Notes: generated by a model from the sequence alone, not told the origin. A stretch of DNA of 64,000 nt from Mesorhizobium sp. WSM4306 (GCF_007003975.1 NZ_VFTC01000032.1:1-64000), one strand, 5' to 3'; positions 39,517 through 48,438 are shown, counted from the stretch's first letter. Numbers and translations: made by a program.

Positions 39517-40490
39517 TCGTTCTTGCCGAGCACGGCAACGGCGGCGATGGCCGCCAGGATGCACAAAAATGCCTCGCCGGCGCGCGGAACAGTTTTGCGG
39601 GTGCGCAAGAAACTGTGCACCAGGCGCGGCTCCTCATACCACCAGGCACGGCCACCTGCGGCAACGATGCGGTCGCGATAGGTCTGGCCGTCCGATGACA
39701 GCGGATCGCACTGGGCGGTGACGATGACCGTCGGTGGCAGGCCCGAGAAATCGCTGTCGCTCAGCGGCGAGAATGTCGGGTCGTCGCGTGATTGCGCCGG
39801 GCCGCAGCGGATGGTGCGGTAGGTCTCGATGTCGCGCAATGTCAGCAGCGGCGCTTGCGCGTGCTCGACATAGGAGCCGGCGTTCTCATCGCCGCCGAGG
39901 CTGGGATAGATCAGCACCTGGCCGACAGCATGGCGCGGGTCTCGGCGCGACGCATGCGCGACCGCGGCAGCAAGGTTGCCGCCGGCGCTTTCGCCGACGA
40001 GGACGATCGGCAGGTCAGTCGTCTGCGACGCCCATTCGAAGGCGGCAAGCGCATCCTCGAAGGCAGCCGGATGCGGATGTTCGGGCGCCAGCCGATAGTC
40101 GGCGGAGACGACGTCGAAGCCGATGCCGGCGCAGATCTCGGCGCAGATGTCGTCATGACTGTCGAGCCCGCCCAGCACAAACCCGCCGCCATGATAGTAG
40201 ACGATGATGGCGCGCACCGGCTTGCCCGCCATCCGGTAGTAGCGGATCGGGATGGTGTGTCCTTCATCGGCGGCGATGATGCCGTCGCTGGCCGAAACCC
40301 CCTTGGGATAACCCTGATGGAAGGCGCGGCACATCGCGTCATAGACCGACCTTTGCTCGGCGATCGGCAGTTCAGCGATTTCGGGTGGGAACCAGTCGTT
40401 GACGCAGTCGATGTAATCCCACAGCGCCGGGTCGAGCAGGGTGGCGTATTTTCCCCGCCCGGCTGTCTTGAGCTGGTGGAGTGTGCCCAT
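39432..40490 (-). CDS. Alpha/beta hydrolase, HSL-type esterase
   Basis: 352 residues of the hormone-sensitive-lipase-like group. Oxyanion motif HGGG at 100-103, nucleophile in GESAGG (Ser168), acid Asp262 in CDPLSSDG and His292 in LVHSF. Likely hydrolyses a short-chain ester or carbamate in the cytosol. It starts 3 bases after the isochorismatase-like gene, so the two form an operon. The final ~25 residues (from about 328, ELISPLVGEI onward) are encoded by the family A repeat rather than by native sequence, so the original C-terminus has been replaced. Confidence 0.9.
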   Translation of the reverse strand: MGTLHQLKTAGRGKYATLLDPALWDYIDCVNDWFPPEIAELPIAEQRSVYDAMCRAFHQGYPKGVSASDGIIAADEGHTIPIRYYRMAGKPVRAIIVYYHGGGFVLGGLDSHDDICAEICAGIGFDVVSADYRLAPEHPHPAAFEDALAAFEWASQTTDLPIVLVGESAGGNLAAAVAHASRRDPRHAVGQVLIYPSLGGDENAGSYVEHAQAPLLTLRDIETYRTIRCGPAQSRDDPTFSPLSDSDFSGLPPTVIVTAQCDPLSSDGQTYRDRIVAAGGRAWWYEEPRLVHSFLRTRKTVPRAGEAFLCILAAIAAVAVLGKNDEELISPLVGEIKGRPEGGAKERGPSTS

Positions 40491-40493
40491 CTT

Positions 40494-41171
40494 TCAGAGT
40501 TCGCCGTAGAGCCGGCCGGCGTTTTCAAAGGTGAAGCGCAGCGGCACCGAACCCTCGACCTGCCATGCGCTGACGGTATCGCCCGCCATCAGCCGGCAGG
40601 CGTCGATGGTGTTGGTGACGGCGCCGCCATAGAGCCGGTTCGCAAGGTTGAGGATGGCGGTCTGGTGCATGGCGGCACTGCCGCTGCCGCAGGCGTCCTT
40701 GACCAGAAGCACACGAAAGCCTGAGGCCACGGCGTCCTTCACCGTGGCGTCGATGCAGGCCTCGGTCCACACGCCGGCGACGATCAGCCACTCGATCCCG
40801 CCGGATTTGAGGTCACGCGCCGCCGGCCCCGAACGGAAGGCGCTGGCCTCCGCCTTGATCAGCAAGGCTTCGCCATTGGCCGGCGCCACCTCATGACAGA
40901 TTTCCGTCAGCGGATCGCTCTTGTCGGAAAAGGCCGACTTGCCGTCGGCATCGAGCGGATGGAACGGCCGCGCCTTGGCGGTATCGACAATATAGGCCCA
41001 GTGGTAGAGCGGCACGAAGTTGCGCCGCGCCGCCGCCTGCAGGCGCTGGACGTTGGCCAGCACCTCGCCATAGCCCTCGACCAAATAGCGCTTGTCCTGC
41101 CGGTGCTCCTCCTGGAGGTCGATGAAGACAGCGGCGACAGTGCCGCGTTTGATGGAGATCGGGCTTTTCAT
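40494..41171 (-). CDS. Isochorismatase-like cysteine hydrolase
   Basis: 225 residues. The catalytic triad of the isochorismatase/nicotinamidase superfamily is visible: Asp18 (FIDLQ), Lys106 (LIKAEASAF) and Cys139 (GVWTEACIDATVKDA). Such enzymes hydrolyse amides such as N-carbamoyl compounds, nicotinamide or ureido acids. It lies between an M24 enzyme and the HSL-type esterase on the same strand. The substrate is unknown. Confidence 0.9.
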   Translation of the reverse strand: MKSPISIKRGTVAAVFIDLQEEHRQDKRYLVEGYGEVLANVQRLQAAARRNFVPLYHWAYIVDTAKARPFHPLDADGKSAFSDKSDPLTEICHEVAPANGEALLIKAEASAFRSGPAARDLKSGGIEWLIVAGVWTEACIDATVKDAVASGFRVLLVKDACGSGSAAMHQTAILNLANRLYGGAVTNTIDACRLMAGDTVSAWQVEGSVPLRFTFENAGRLYGEL

Positions 41172-41246
41172 GCGGAGGCGCCCGGGTTTACGGCCAGCAC
41201 CACTTTGTTTCGGACAACTGTGGAGATTGGCAGATCCCCTCTGAGC

Positions 41247-41465
41247 TTCGTCATCCTAGGGCGTAGCGTAGCGAAGCGGAGCGCAGACCCTAGGATCCAT
41301 TCCGTGATCCTGATCGAAGGGCGAAAGCGGCTCAGAATATCCGGCGAGCAGAGCGTGTTTCGGGGAGCGATGTTCCGCACCGCTGCGGCGTTCGGGAGTC
41401 CCGGCATGGATCCTAGGGTCTGCGCCGCGTCGCTGCGCTCCTTGCTTCGCCCTAGGATGACGAAG
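41247..41465. repeat. Inverted repeat pair (family D)
   Basis: The left arm (about 41247-41310) runs cgtcatcctagggcg ... gcagaccctaggatccat. The right arm (about 41404-41465) is its reverse complement: catggatcctagggtctgcgcc ... cgccctaggatgacg. The ~90-base centre holds no gene. The whole occupies most of the 361-base gap between the isochorismatase-like and M24 genes, and would fold into a very long hairpin. Confidence 0.8.
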
Positions 41466-41532
41466 GCACGGTTGCCGTGACTATTCCCGAAGGTTTGCGA
41501 TACTGCGCAGGCGTCGATAGGCGATATCGCGA

Positions 41533-42837
41533 TCAAACCTGCTTCTCCAGAAACTCATCCTCATAGGGGAAACGCGACAGCAATTCGGTGCCGGTGTCGG
41601 TCATCAGGATCTCGTCCTCCAGCTTGACGCCCTCGCGGCCGCCTTTCTCGCCGATATAGCTTTCCACGCTGACCACCATGCCGGGCACGATAATGCCGTC
41701 GCGGCCGTAGGTCTCGTAGTCCATGGCATGGGCAATGAACGGCGTCTCGCCATGCATGCCGACGCCGTGCATCACTGAGGTATAGCGCTGGTCGACGAAA
41801 CGGTCTGGGATTTTCCACGCTCTTTCGGCGATCTCGCGAAACGCCATGCCCGGCGTCACGATCGAAATATTGTGCTGAACCTGGTCGTGCGCCATGCGGT
41901 AGAGCGATTTCTGATAGTCGGTCGGCTTGCCCGGTCCGCAGCGGAAGGTGCGGGAAAAATCGGAATAATAGCCGTAGCAGCCGATCGTGTCGGTATCGAG
42001 CGCCAACAACTCGCCCGGCCGGATCTTGCGGCCGCTGGCCTCGTTGAACCACGGATTGGTGCGCTGGCCCGAGGTGAGCAATCGTGTCTCGATGAACTCG
42101 CCGCCTTGGCGGATCACCTCGCCATACATGATGGCGAACAGCTCGTTTTCGGAAACGCCGGGCTTGATCGCCTCGCGCACGGCATAGACAGCGGCTTCAG
42201 CGCCCGCCATCGAAACCTGCAGGCATTTGACTTCCTCAGGCGTCTTGACGGCGCGCACCGCCAGGATTTCGCCCTGACAATCCCTGACTTCGCAGCCGCG
42301 CTTTTCCAGGGCCAGCGCCTGCAAATGGCTGCAGCGGTCGAGCCCGAGCTTCATCGAGCCGCCGCCATGCTGCTTCAACAGTTCGGCGATCTCGTCGGCG
42401 AACGGGCCAGCCGTCTCGTCGTCGCGGCCCGACACGGAAGACCACACCAGCTTGGACGGCCGCGCCTCGTCGATCGTGTCGAGCACCATCGAGACATGGT
42501 AGCTCTGCGGATATTCGAACAGCACGATCGGCCCTTCGGTCGGGATAAAGAAATAGCGCGTCGAGTTGCGCAGGAAATAGCCGAACATGTTGCGCGAGCC
42601 GGTGGCGTAGCGCTGGTTGTAAGGGTCGAACAGCACGACGCCGCCATAGCCGGCCTCGCGCATCCAGGCCCGCAGTTTGGCCAGCCGTCCCTTACGCAGC
42701 GCGTCGGCATCGATGAAGGACGGTTCCGTATCCGACAGCCACATGCCGCCGGCCGGATCGGCCGCAGCGGGATGGCGCATGCGGTCTTTGAAATCCACGT
42801 CCTCGGTGCTGTCGGGATCGAATACGACGATGCTCAT
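41533..42837 (-). CDS. M24 family enzyme resembling DMSP lyase DddP
   Basis: 434 residues from an ATG with GGAGG 7 bases upstream. Creatinase-type N-terminal domain plus M24 'pita-bread' domain. All usual metal ligands are present: Asp-x-Asp in LALDTDTIGCYG, Asp in YSDFSRTF, His in SVMHGVGMHGE, Glu in VVSVESYIGE and Glu in VKLEDEILM. From memory of the family, the blocks GVVLFDPYNQRYATGSRNM and EFIETRLLTSGQRTNPWF are much closer to DddP than to proline aminopeptidase. DddP cleaves dimethylsulfoniopropionate to DMS and acrylate. The activity here is not proven; a peptidase or betaine-related hydrolase is the alternative. Confidence 0.8.
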   Translation of the reverse strand: MSIVVFDPDSTEDVDFKDRMRHPAAADPAGGMWLSDTEPSFIDADALRKGRLAKLRAWMREAGYGGVVLFDPYNQRYATGSRNMFGYFLRNSTRYFFIPTEGPIVLFEYPQSYHVSMVLDTIDEARPSKLVWSSVSGRDDETAGPFADEIAELLKQHGGGSMKLGLDRCSHLQALALEKRGCEVRDCQGEILAVRAVKTPEEVKCLQVSMAGAEAAVYAVREAIKPGVSENELFAIMYGEVIRQGGEFIETRLLTSGQRTNPWFNEASGRKIRPGELLALDTDTIGCYGYYSDFSRTFRCGPGKPTDYQKSLYRMAHDQVQHNISIVTPGMAFREIAERAWKIPDRFVDQRYTSVMHGVGMHGETPFIAHAMDYETYGRDGIIVPGMVVSVESYIGEKGGREGVKLEDEILMTDTGTELLSRFPYEDEFLEKQV

Positions 42838-42942
42838 GGGTGCGCCTCCTGAAAGGTCGAACATAGCTCGGCGTTGCGTGAAGGCTGTGCGCAATCCCGC
42901 AAATGTCGTGCGAAATGCCGCAGGCCCAGCGGCGCACAGTTC

Positions 42943-43992
42943 CTAATGCCGCCGCATCGCCTTCGGTGCGTGCCCATGCTCTTCGCGAAAAGCCCTCGCA
43001 AAACTCGACATCGAAGCAAAGCCGCAAGCCAGCGCCACGTCGCGCACCATCAGCGTTGAATGCGCCAGAAGGTCGGCGGCGCGCCGCAGCCTGAGGCGCC
43101 GGTAGTAGCCGTTGGGCGAAATGCTGAGCTCGCTGCGGAAATTGCGCTCCAGCTTGTCGGAGGAGACGCCAAGTCTTGCCGCCAGTTCCGTCATGCCGAG
43201 CCGTTCCTCGACCGCATCCTCCATGATGGCGATGGCCGACAGCACCAGTTCGTTCTGGACCCCGGTGCGCAGCCTGAGTGGCATCAGCTTGCGGTCCACA
43301 CTTGAGCGCAAAGGGCTGTGCACGAACCATTCGGCAACGCCGGCCGCGAGTTCGGCGCCATAATCGTTGGTGATGATCTCCAGCATCATGTCGAGGCTGC
43401 CGACGCCGCCGGCCGAGGTGAAGCGCTTGCGGTCGATGACGTAGAGATCGCGCCTCAACTCGATGTCCGGGAAAGCCTCGGTGAAGGCGGCCTGGCTGGT
43501 CCAGTGCAAGGTGCAGGCATGGCCGTCGAGCAGGCCGGCCCTGGCGAGGAAGAAGGCGGCATCGGCCACCGCGCCGATATGGGCGCCGCCCCGCAGACTC
43601 CTACGCATCCAGGCAACCGCATCGTCGGCGACAAGCAAGTCGGCATTGCCGCCCGAGCAGACGACGATGCGGTCGACCTTTGGCGCGCCAGAGGCTGAGA
43701 ATCCCGGTTGTATGACAACCCCATTGGACGCCTCGACCGTGCCGTTGTCGGCGCCGACGATCACCCAGCGATAGCACTCGCGCTTGGCCAGCACATTGGC
43801 AGCGCGCAGCGGCTCGATCACCGAACTGAACGCCATCATCGGAAAGTCGGGAAACACCAGCACGGCAAAGGTGAGGGGGCCTTCGCTCGCTGCGGGCTGA
43901 ACCCGGTCCTGTCTTCTGCTGGCATGGACGGTATTCACAATTGTGTATTTCCCAGGCGCGTCATTGGTGGCAGACAGGGATATAGCGGGCAT
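42943..43992 (-). CDS. GlxA family AraC-type regulator (DJ-1/PfpI + HTH)
   Basis: About 349 residues. The N-terminal class I glutamine amidotransferase/DJ-1-like domain (FAVLVFPDFPMMAFSSVIEPLRAANVLA; VVCSGGNADLLV) is followed by a C-terminal AraC helix-turn-helix (LGVSSDKLERNFRSELSISPNGYYRRLRLRRA; VALACGFASMSSFARAFREEHG). This type includes regulators of glycine betaine, carnitine and dimethylglycine catabolism. It precedes the DddP-like gene on the same strand, 105 bases apart. The start is uncertain: the frame opens to 44022, colliding with the divergent msrC start; ATG 43992 and GTG 43938 are alternatives without clear ribosome sites. Confidence 0.9.
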   Translation of the reverse strand: MPAISLSATNDAPGKYTIVNTVHASRRQDRVQPAASEGPLTFAVLVFPDFPMMAFSSVIEPLRAANVLAKRECYRWVIVGADNGTVEASNGVVIQPGFSASGAPKVDRIVVCSGGNADLLVADDAVAWMRRSLRGGAHIGAVADAAFFLARAGLLDGHACTLHWTSQAAFTEAFPDIELRRDLYVIDRKRFTSAGGVGSLDMMLEIITNDYGAELAAGVAEWFVHSPLRSSVDRKLMPLRLRTGVQNELVLSAIAIMEDAVEERLGMTELAARLGVSSDKLERNFRSELSISPNGYYRRLRLRRAADLLAHSTLMVRDVALACGFASMSSFARAFREEHGHAPKAMRRH

Positions 43993-44020
43993 CCTGGTCC
44001 GCCGGCAACGGAGACGAACC

Positions 44021-44518
44021 ATGTTTGCGGCTCAGACCATCGACAGCGCCGACAAGCCAGCGTTCTATCGCGAACTGGCCACCCAGTTGAAGGCGCTGCT
44101 GGAGGGCGAGAGCGACTCTGTCGCCAACGCCGCCAACACATCGGCGCTGATCTTCCAGATGGTGCCCGACCTCAATTGGGCCGGTTTCTATTTCCTCGCC
44201 TCCGATGAGGAACTGGTGCTTGGGCCCTTCCAGGGCAAGCCGGCCTGCGTGCGCATCGCTGTCGGCAAGGGCGTTTGCGGCACCGCGATCGATCTCGAAA
44301 TGTCGATGCTGGTCAAGGATGTGCACGAGTTTGCCGGCCACATCGCCTGCGACGCCGCCTCGCGCTCGGAACTGGTCGTGCTGCTCAGGGACAATGACGG
44401 CGTCTTCGGCCTGATCGACCTCGACAGCCCGACGCCCGGCCGCTTCGACAAGGACGACCAGGCCGGCATCGAGGCACTGGCCGCGATCTACGTCGCGGCA
44501 AGCTCGTTCGAGGATTGA
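44021..44518 (+). CDS. msrC: Free methionine-(R)-sulfoxide reductase (GAF domain)
   Basis: 165 residues, a single GAF domain. The three redox cysteines of fRMsr are in place: Cys76 (GKPACVRI), Cys86 (GKGVCGTA) and Cys110 (GHIACDAAS), with the spacing of the E. coli enzyme. Reduces free Met-R-sulfoxide in the cytosol using thioredoxin. It is divergent from the GlxA regulator and convergent with the YeiH gene. The start at 44021 follows ggagacgaacc. Confidence 0.93.
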   Translation: MFAAQTIDSADKPAFYRELATQLKALLEGESDSVANAANTSALIFQMVPDLNWAGFYFLASDEELVLGPFQGKPACVRIAVGKGVCGTAIDLEMSMLVKDVHEFAGHIACDAASRSELVVLLRDNDGVFGLIDLDSPTPGRFDKDDQAGIEALAAIYVAASSFED

Positions 44519-44524
44519 GCGGCT

Positions 44525-45601
44525 TTAAGCGAACTTCACCAGCATCAGGCTGAGGCAGCCGATGAACAGGAAGGCCGAGAAGGCGAGTGCCAGGGGCCGC
44601 AGGCCGCGCGAGCGCAATTGCGAAATGTTGGCTTGCAGGCCCATGGCGGCGAGCCCCATGGTCAGCATGATGGTGGTGGCGAGCGCCATTGCCGACTTCA
44701 CTTCCGCCGGCACGGTGACCAGGCTGTTCAGCGCCACGACAGCGACGAAAGCGGCGACGAACCACGGCATGGGCGGCCGTGCCGCCGATTGATCGCCTGA
44801 CCGGTCGCTGCTCGTCTTGCGGCGCGCCATCAGGCCGAGCGCGATGACCATCGGGGCCAGCATGGAAACACGGGTCAGCTTGGCGACGGTGGCGATCTCG
44901 CCGGACTGGGCGCCGTTCTGGAAGCCGGCGCCGATGACCTGCGCCACCTCGTGGATCGAGGCGCCTGCCCACAGACCGAATGCGTGCTGGTCGAGGCCGA
45001 CCACAGGCGCCAGCAGCGGGAAGCCGAGCATGGCGACGGTGCCGAACAGCGTGATCGAGGCGACGGCGTAGGTGACGTCTTCGTCGCGCGCATCGGTGAC
45101 GATGTTGGTGGCGACGATCGCCGAGGCGCCGCAGATCGAGGTGCCGGCGGCAATCAGTTGCGCCAGCTTGGCGTCGACGCCGAGCAGCCGGCCGAGCGTG
45201 ATGGTGAAGACGAAAGTGGCGCCAAGGGTAGCTGCGACAATGCCGACGCCGCTGGCGCCGATCGAGACGACCTGGCTGAGCGTCAGCTGGAAGCCGAGCA
45301 GCACGATGGCAAAGCGCAGCAGGCGCTTTTGCGAAAAGGCGATGCCGGCTTTTGCATGCGCGGGCGTGCCGAGCACGTTAGAATAAATCATGCCGGCGAC
45401 GACCGCCAGGATCATCGGGCTGAACAAGGCAAGGCCTGAGACATTGTGGGCTGAGAAAGCCACAGCGGTGATCATCACCACCAGCACGACGCCGGGCATA
45501 ATGCCGTTCCACATGGAATCGAGCCGCTTGCGGCCCGCGGCCAGATCGGCAGAAATCGTGCTTTTCGGAATATCGTTCGCGATGTGGATGGCGGAAGACA
45601 A
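44525..45601 (-). CDS. YeiH/UPF0324 family membrane protein (putative sulfate exporter family)
   Basis: 358 residues from a TTG start with GGAG 7 bases upstream; the frame is open to 45811 but the extra 70 residues are hydrophilic and unlike the family. About ten membrane helices. Family text: PGVVLVVMITAVAF, RFAIVLLGFQLTLSQV, AAGTSICGASAIVAT, WAGASIHEVAQVIGAG. The PF03601 family is annotated as putative sulfate exporter by homology; the substrate is not established. Stop lies 6 bases from the convergent msrC stop. Confidence 0.88.
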   Translation of the reverse strand: MSSAIHIANDIPKSTISADLAAGRKRLDSMWNGIMPGVVLVVMITAVAFSAHNVSGLALFSPMILAVVAGMIYSNVLGTPAHAKAGIAFSQKRLLRFAIVLLGFQLTLSQVVSIGASGVGIVAATLGATFVFTITLGRLLGVDAKLAQLIAAGTSICGASAIVATNIVTDARDEDVTYAVASITLFGTVAMLGFPLLAPVVGLDQHAFGLWAGASIHEVAQVIGAGFQNGAQSGEIATVAKLTRVSMLAPMVIALGLMARRKTSSDRSGDQSAARPPMPWFVAAFVAVVALNSLVTVPAEVKSAMALATTIMLTMGLAAMGLQANISQLRSRGLRPLALAFSAFLFIGCLSLMLVKFA

Positions 45602-45912
45602 TGCAATTCTCCAGGCGGGTATGCCGGAGGAATGCCATTCCCGAACCGATCTTTCCAACGAATTGTTCTGGTTAGAATGATCGATTTTTACGAACGATTG
45701 GTTTTTGAGCTGACGATGGAACACCTCCCGAATTCGACACGCTGGGCCAATCTCAAAATCTTGACGGGCTGAACTTCCTGTTCCAGCGTGGCGCCATGTT
45801 CGTTTTTGCACTCGCCATCACCAAGCGACGCCGCCTCTGCACGATGCGGCGCGGCAAGCCGATTGCGCGACGACGAAGACCGGCACAATAGATCCGGTTC
45901 GTTCGTTCCCAG
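45602..45912. other. Gene-free gap; possible small RNA on plus strand
   Basis: No credible coding frame is present on either strand in this 311-base stretch. A good intrinsic terminator for the plus strand lies directly after it (45913-45942), yet there is no plus-strand gene upstream for it to serve; the next plus-strand gene to the left, msrC, ends more than 1.3 kb away, beyond the oppositely oriented YeiH gene. This pattern fits a plus-strand non-coding transcript. The 5' end cannot be placed. Confidence 0.35.
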
Positions 45913-45942
45913 CCCCGCCGCGACATCCGCCGGCGGGGTTTT
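45913..45942 (+). terminator. Rho-independent terminator upstream of GNAT gene
   Basis: A perfect 8-bp GC stem (ccccgccg / cggcgggg), a 10-base loop, then TTTT at 45939-45942. It is placed 18 bases before the GNAT start codon, so it ends a transcript arriving from the left or acts in the GNAT leader. Confidence 0.75.
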
Positions 45943-45960
45943 CATGTCTGGAGCCTTGCT

Positions 45961-46425
45961 ATGACCAATTCTTCCATCCGGTTTCGGCCGGCCGAGCGCG
46001 CTGATGCCGCCAAGATCAGGGACATCGTACGCGCCGCCTATGCCAAATGGGTGCCGGTGATCGGCCGCGAGCCGCTGCCGATGCGCGCCGACTATGACAG
46101 AGCGGTTGCCGAGCATCCGTTCGATATCGCCGTCGAGGATGACCGTATCGTCGGCATGATCGAAACCATGCTGGAGGATGATCACCTCTGGATTGAGAAT
46201 GTCTGCGTCGCGCCACAGGCGCAGGGCAGGGGCATTGGCCGGCTGTTGCTGGAGCGAGCCGAACTGAAGGCGCGCACGGCCAACCGCTTCGAACTGCGCC
46301 TGCTGACCAATGGCGCTTTCGAGGCCAATGTATTGTTGTACAAAAGGCATGGCTATTCGATCGACCGGGAGGAGCCGTTCATGGGCGGCATGACGGTCTA
46401 TATGAGCAAGACATTGACGCGATAG
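45961..46425 (+). CDS. GNAT family N-acetyltransferase
   Basis: 154 residues, a single GNAT domain. Motif A, which binds the acetyl-CoA pyrophosphate, reads VCVAPQAQGRGIGRLLLERA; motif B includes FEANVLLYKRHGYSIDREEPF. No recognised substrate-specific feature. No classic ribosome site precedes the ATG, only gagccttgct, and the gene sits immediately behind an intrinsic terminator, so the transcription start or start codon may differ. Followed 15 bases later by an ACT-domain gene. Confidence 0.9.
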   Translation: MTNSSIRFRPAERADAAKIRDIVRAAYAKWVPVIGREPLPMRADYDRAVAEHPFDIAVEDDRIVGMIETMLEDDHLWIENVCVAPQAQGRGIGRLLLERAELKARTANRFELRLLTNGAFEANVLLYKRHGYSIDREEPFMGGMTVYMSKTLTR

Positions 46426-46440
46426 CGGGCAATCGGAGGC

Positions 46441-46836
46441 ATGGATAAGACGATGGCAGTTAGGGTCCGGTTGAAGCCACTCTCGGGGCGCTATGCGGTT
46501 TCCCGCCTCGAAGCAAAAGAGAGCATTCCCGGCTGGGCCGACGGACCGGGCTTCGTCAGCATCACCAGGACCGAGGACGAGCTTTCGATCACCTGCCTGC
46601 AGGATCGCGTTCCGGGCACGGTCAAGCACGACGGCGACTGGGTCGCCTTCAAATTGCAGGGTCCGTTTGCCTTCGACGAAACAGGCATCGTGCTGTCGGT
46701 AATAAAGCCGTTGTCGGAAAACGAACTCGGCATTTTTCTGGTATCCACCTTCGATGGCGACCATCTGCTCGTCAAAGTGAAGGATGAAGCCGCGGCAAGG
46801 GGGCTTCTGGTCGCAGCGGGGCACACGCTTCTGTAG
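46441..46836 (+). CDS. ACT domain-containing protein
   Basis: 131 residues. Two ACT-like halves of the CASTOR/ACT_7 type: the first carries SITRTEDELSITCLQDRVP, the second FDETGIVLSVIKPLSENELGIFLVSTFDGDHLLVK. Such proteins bind amino acids as regulators; no catalytic domain is attached. The GGAGG at 46435-46439 is only 1 base from the first ATG and 13 from the next in-frame ATG (46453), so the start is unsettled. Probably co-transcribed with the GNAT gene. Confidence 0.85.
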   Translation: MDKTMAVRVRLKPLSGRYAVSRLEAKESIPGWADGPGFVSITRTEDELSITCLQDRVPGTVKHDGDWVAFKLQGPFAFDETGIVLSVIKPLSENELGIFLVSTFDGDHLLVKVKDEAAARGLLVAAGHTLL

Positions 46837-46962
46837 CCGCCTGGCTCAATCGCCCGCCCTTGCGTTTGACATCGCTCTTGCCGCATCGTTATCTCTGACG
46901 CGATACGACGATCCGGCGATCGCCCCCCAATCACATCAGATATCCCCGCCCAAGGAGAAACC

Positions 46963-48396
46963 ATGTCACACAATCTGCAGTTCTATATCGATGGCGTGTG
47001 GGTCGATCCTGTTGTGCCTAACACACTCGACGTCATCGACCCATCCAACGAAGACGCCTTCGCGCAGATTTCGCTCGGCTCCAAGGCCGATGTCGACAAG
47101 GCGGTGGCCGCGGCCAAGCGCGCCTTCGACACATTCGGCTTCACCTCGGCCGAGGAACGCCTCGATATCCTCAACCGCGTCATCGAGATCTACAAGAAGC
47201 GCAGCGCCGATCTGGCGCTGGCGGTGTCGCGTGAAATGGGCGCGCCGCGCCGGATGGCGCTCGACAGCCAGGTCGGCGTTGGGCTGGCGCATCTGCAGAA
47301 GATGGCCGAGGTGCTGAAGTCGTTCGAATTCCGCCACATCAAGGGCTCGTCCCTGATCGTCAAGGAACCGATCGGCGTCGTCGGCCTGATCACGCCGTGG
47401 AACTGGCCGCTGAACCAGATCACCTGCAAGGTCGGTCCCGCGCTCGCCGCCGGCTGCACCATGGTGCTGAAGCCGTCTGAGATCGCGCCGCTCGACGCCA
47501 TCATCTTTGCCGAGATCATCGACGAGGCCGGCGTGCCGAAGGGCGTCTTCAACCTCGTCAATGGCGACGGCCCCGGCGTCGGCCAGGCGCTGTCCAGCCA
47601 CCCCGACATCGACATGATGTCGTTCACCGGTTCGACGCGAGCCGGCATCCTGGTCGCCAAGGCGGCGGCCGACACGGTCAAGCGCGTGCATCAGGAACTC
47701 GGCGGCAAGTCGGCTAACATTCTGTTCCCCGATGTCGACCTGGAAAAGGCCGTCGCCAAGGGCGTCGCCGGTTGCTTCAGCAACTCAGGCCAGTCCTGCA
47801 ACGCACCGACCCGCATGTTCGTGCCGCGCGACCGCCACGACGAGGCTGCCGGCTATGCCAAGACGGCGGCGGAAAAGTTCACCCTCGGCCCGGCCGATGC
47901 GGCCGGCACCAAGCTCGGCCCGGTGGTCAGCCAGATCCAGTTCGACAAGATCCAGGACCTGATCCAGGCCGGCATAGTCGAGGGCGCAACGCTGGTTGCC
48001 GGCGGCCCGGGCCGTCCGGCCGAACTCAACCGCGGCTACTATGTCCGCCCGACCGTGTTCGCCGATGTCACGCACGACATGCGCATCGCCCGGGAAGAAA
48101 TCTTCGGGCCGGTGCTGGCGATCATGCCCTATGACACCGTCGAAGAGGCGATCGGCACCGCCAACGACACCGTCTATGGCCTCGCCTCCTACATCCAGGC
48201 CAAGGACATCAAGAAAGCCCGCGAAGTCGCCGCCCGCATGCGCACCGGCAATGTCTACATCAACTATCCGCAATGGGATGCCGGCTTGCCTTTCGGCGGC
48301 TACAAGCAATCCGGCAACGGCCGCGAATACGCCGAATACGGGCTTGAGGATTTCCTCGAGATCAAGGGCATCGCCGGCTACGAGGCGGCAGAGTAG
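46963..48396 (+). CDS. NAD(P)-dependent aldehyde dehydrogenase
   Basis: 477 residues, complete ALDH fold. General base Glu245 in HQELGGKSA and nucleophile Cys279 in NSGQSCNAPT are present, and the cofactor motif FTGSTRAG precedes them. C-terminal EEIFGPVLAIMPY and GGYKQSGNGREYAEYGLEDFLEIKG are typical of the gamma-aminobutyraldehyde/betaine-aldehyde-like broad group. Good AAGGAG site. The substrate is not certain. A damaged copy of its last ~230 bases lies at 48901-49131. Confidence 0.93.
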   Translation: MSHNLQFYIDGVWVDPVVPNTLDVIDPSNEDAFAQISLGSKADVDKAVAAAKRAFDTFGFTSAEERLDILNRVIEIYKKRSADLALAVSREMGAPRRMALDSQVGVGLAHLQKMAEVLKSFEFRHIKGSSLIVKEPIGVVGLITPWNWPLNQITCKVGPALAAGCTMVLKPSEIAPLDAIIFAEIIDEAGVPKGVFNLVNGDGPGVGQALSSHPDIDMMSFTGSTRAGILVAKAAADTVKRVHQELGGKSANILFPDVDLEKAVAKGVAGCFSNSGQSCNAPTRMFVPRDRHDEAAGYAKTAAEKFTLGPADAAGTKLGPVVSQIQFDKIQDLIQAGIVEGATLVAGGPGRPAELNRGYYVRPTVFADVTHDMRIAREEIFGPVLAIMPYDTVEEAIGTANDTVYGLASYIQAKDIKKAREVAARMRTGNVYINYPQWDAGLPFGGYKQSGNGREYAEYGLEDFLEIKGIAGYEAAE

Positions 48397-48438
48397 GGCA
48401 GGGAGAAAAGGCTCTCGCAAGCTCCAATGCAATCGAAG

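Noticed and set aside
45688..46824. 378-residue minus-strand frame across the GNAT and ACT genes
   Set aside because: Antisense to two genes with clear domain signatures and no ribosome site; the GNAT and ACT calls explain the sequence.
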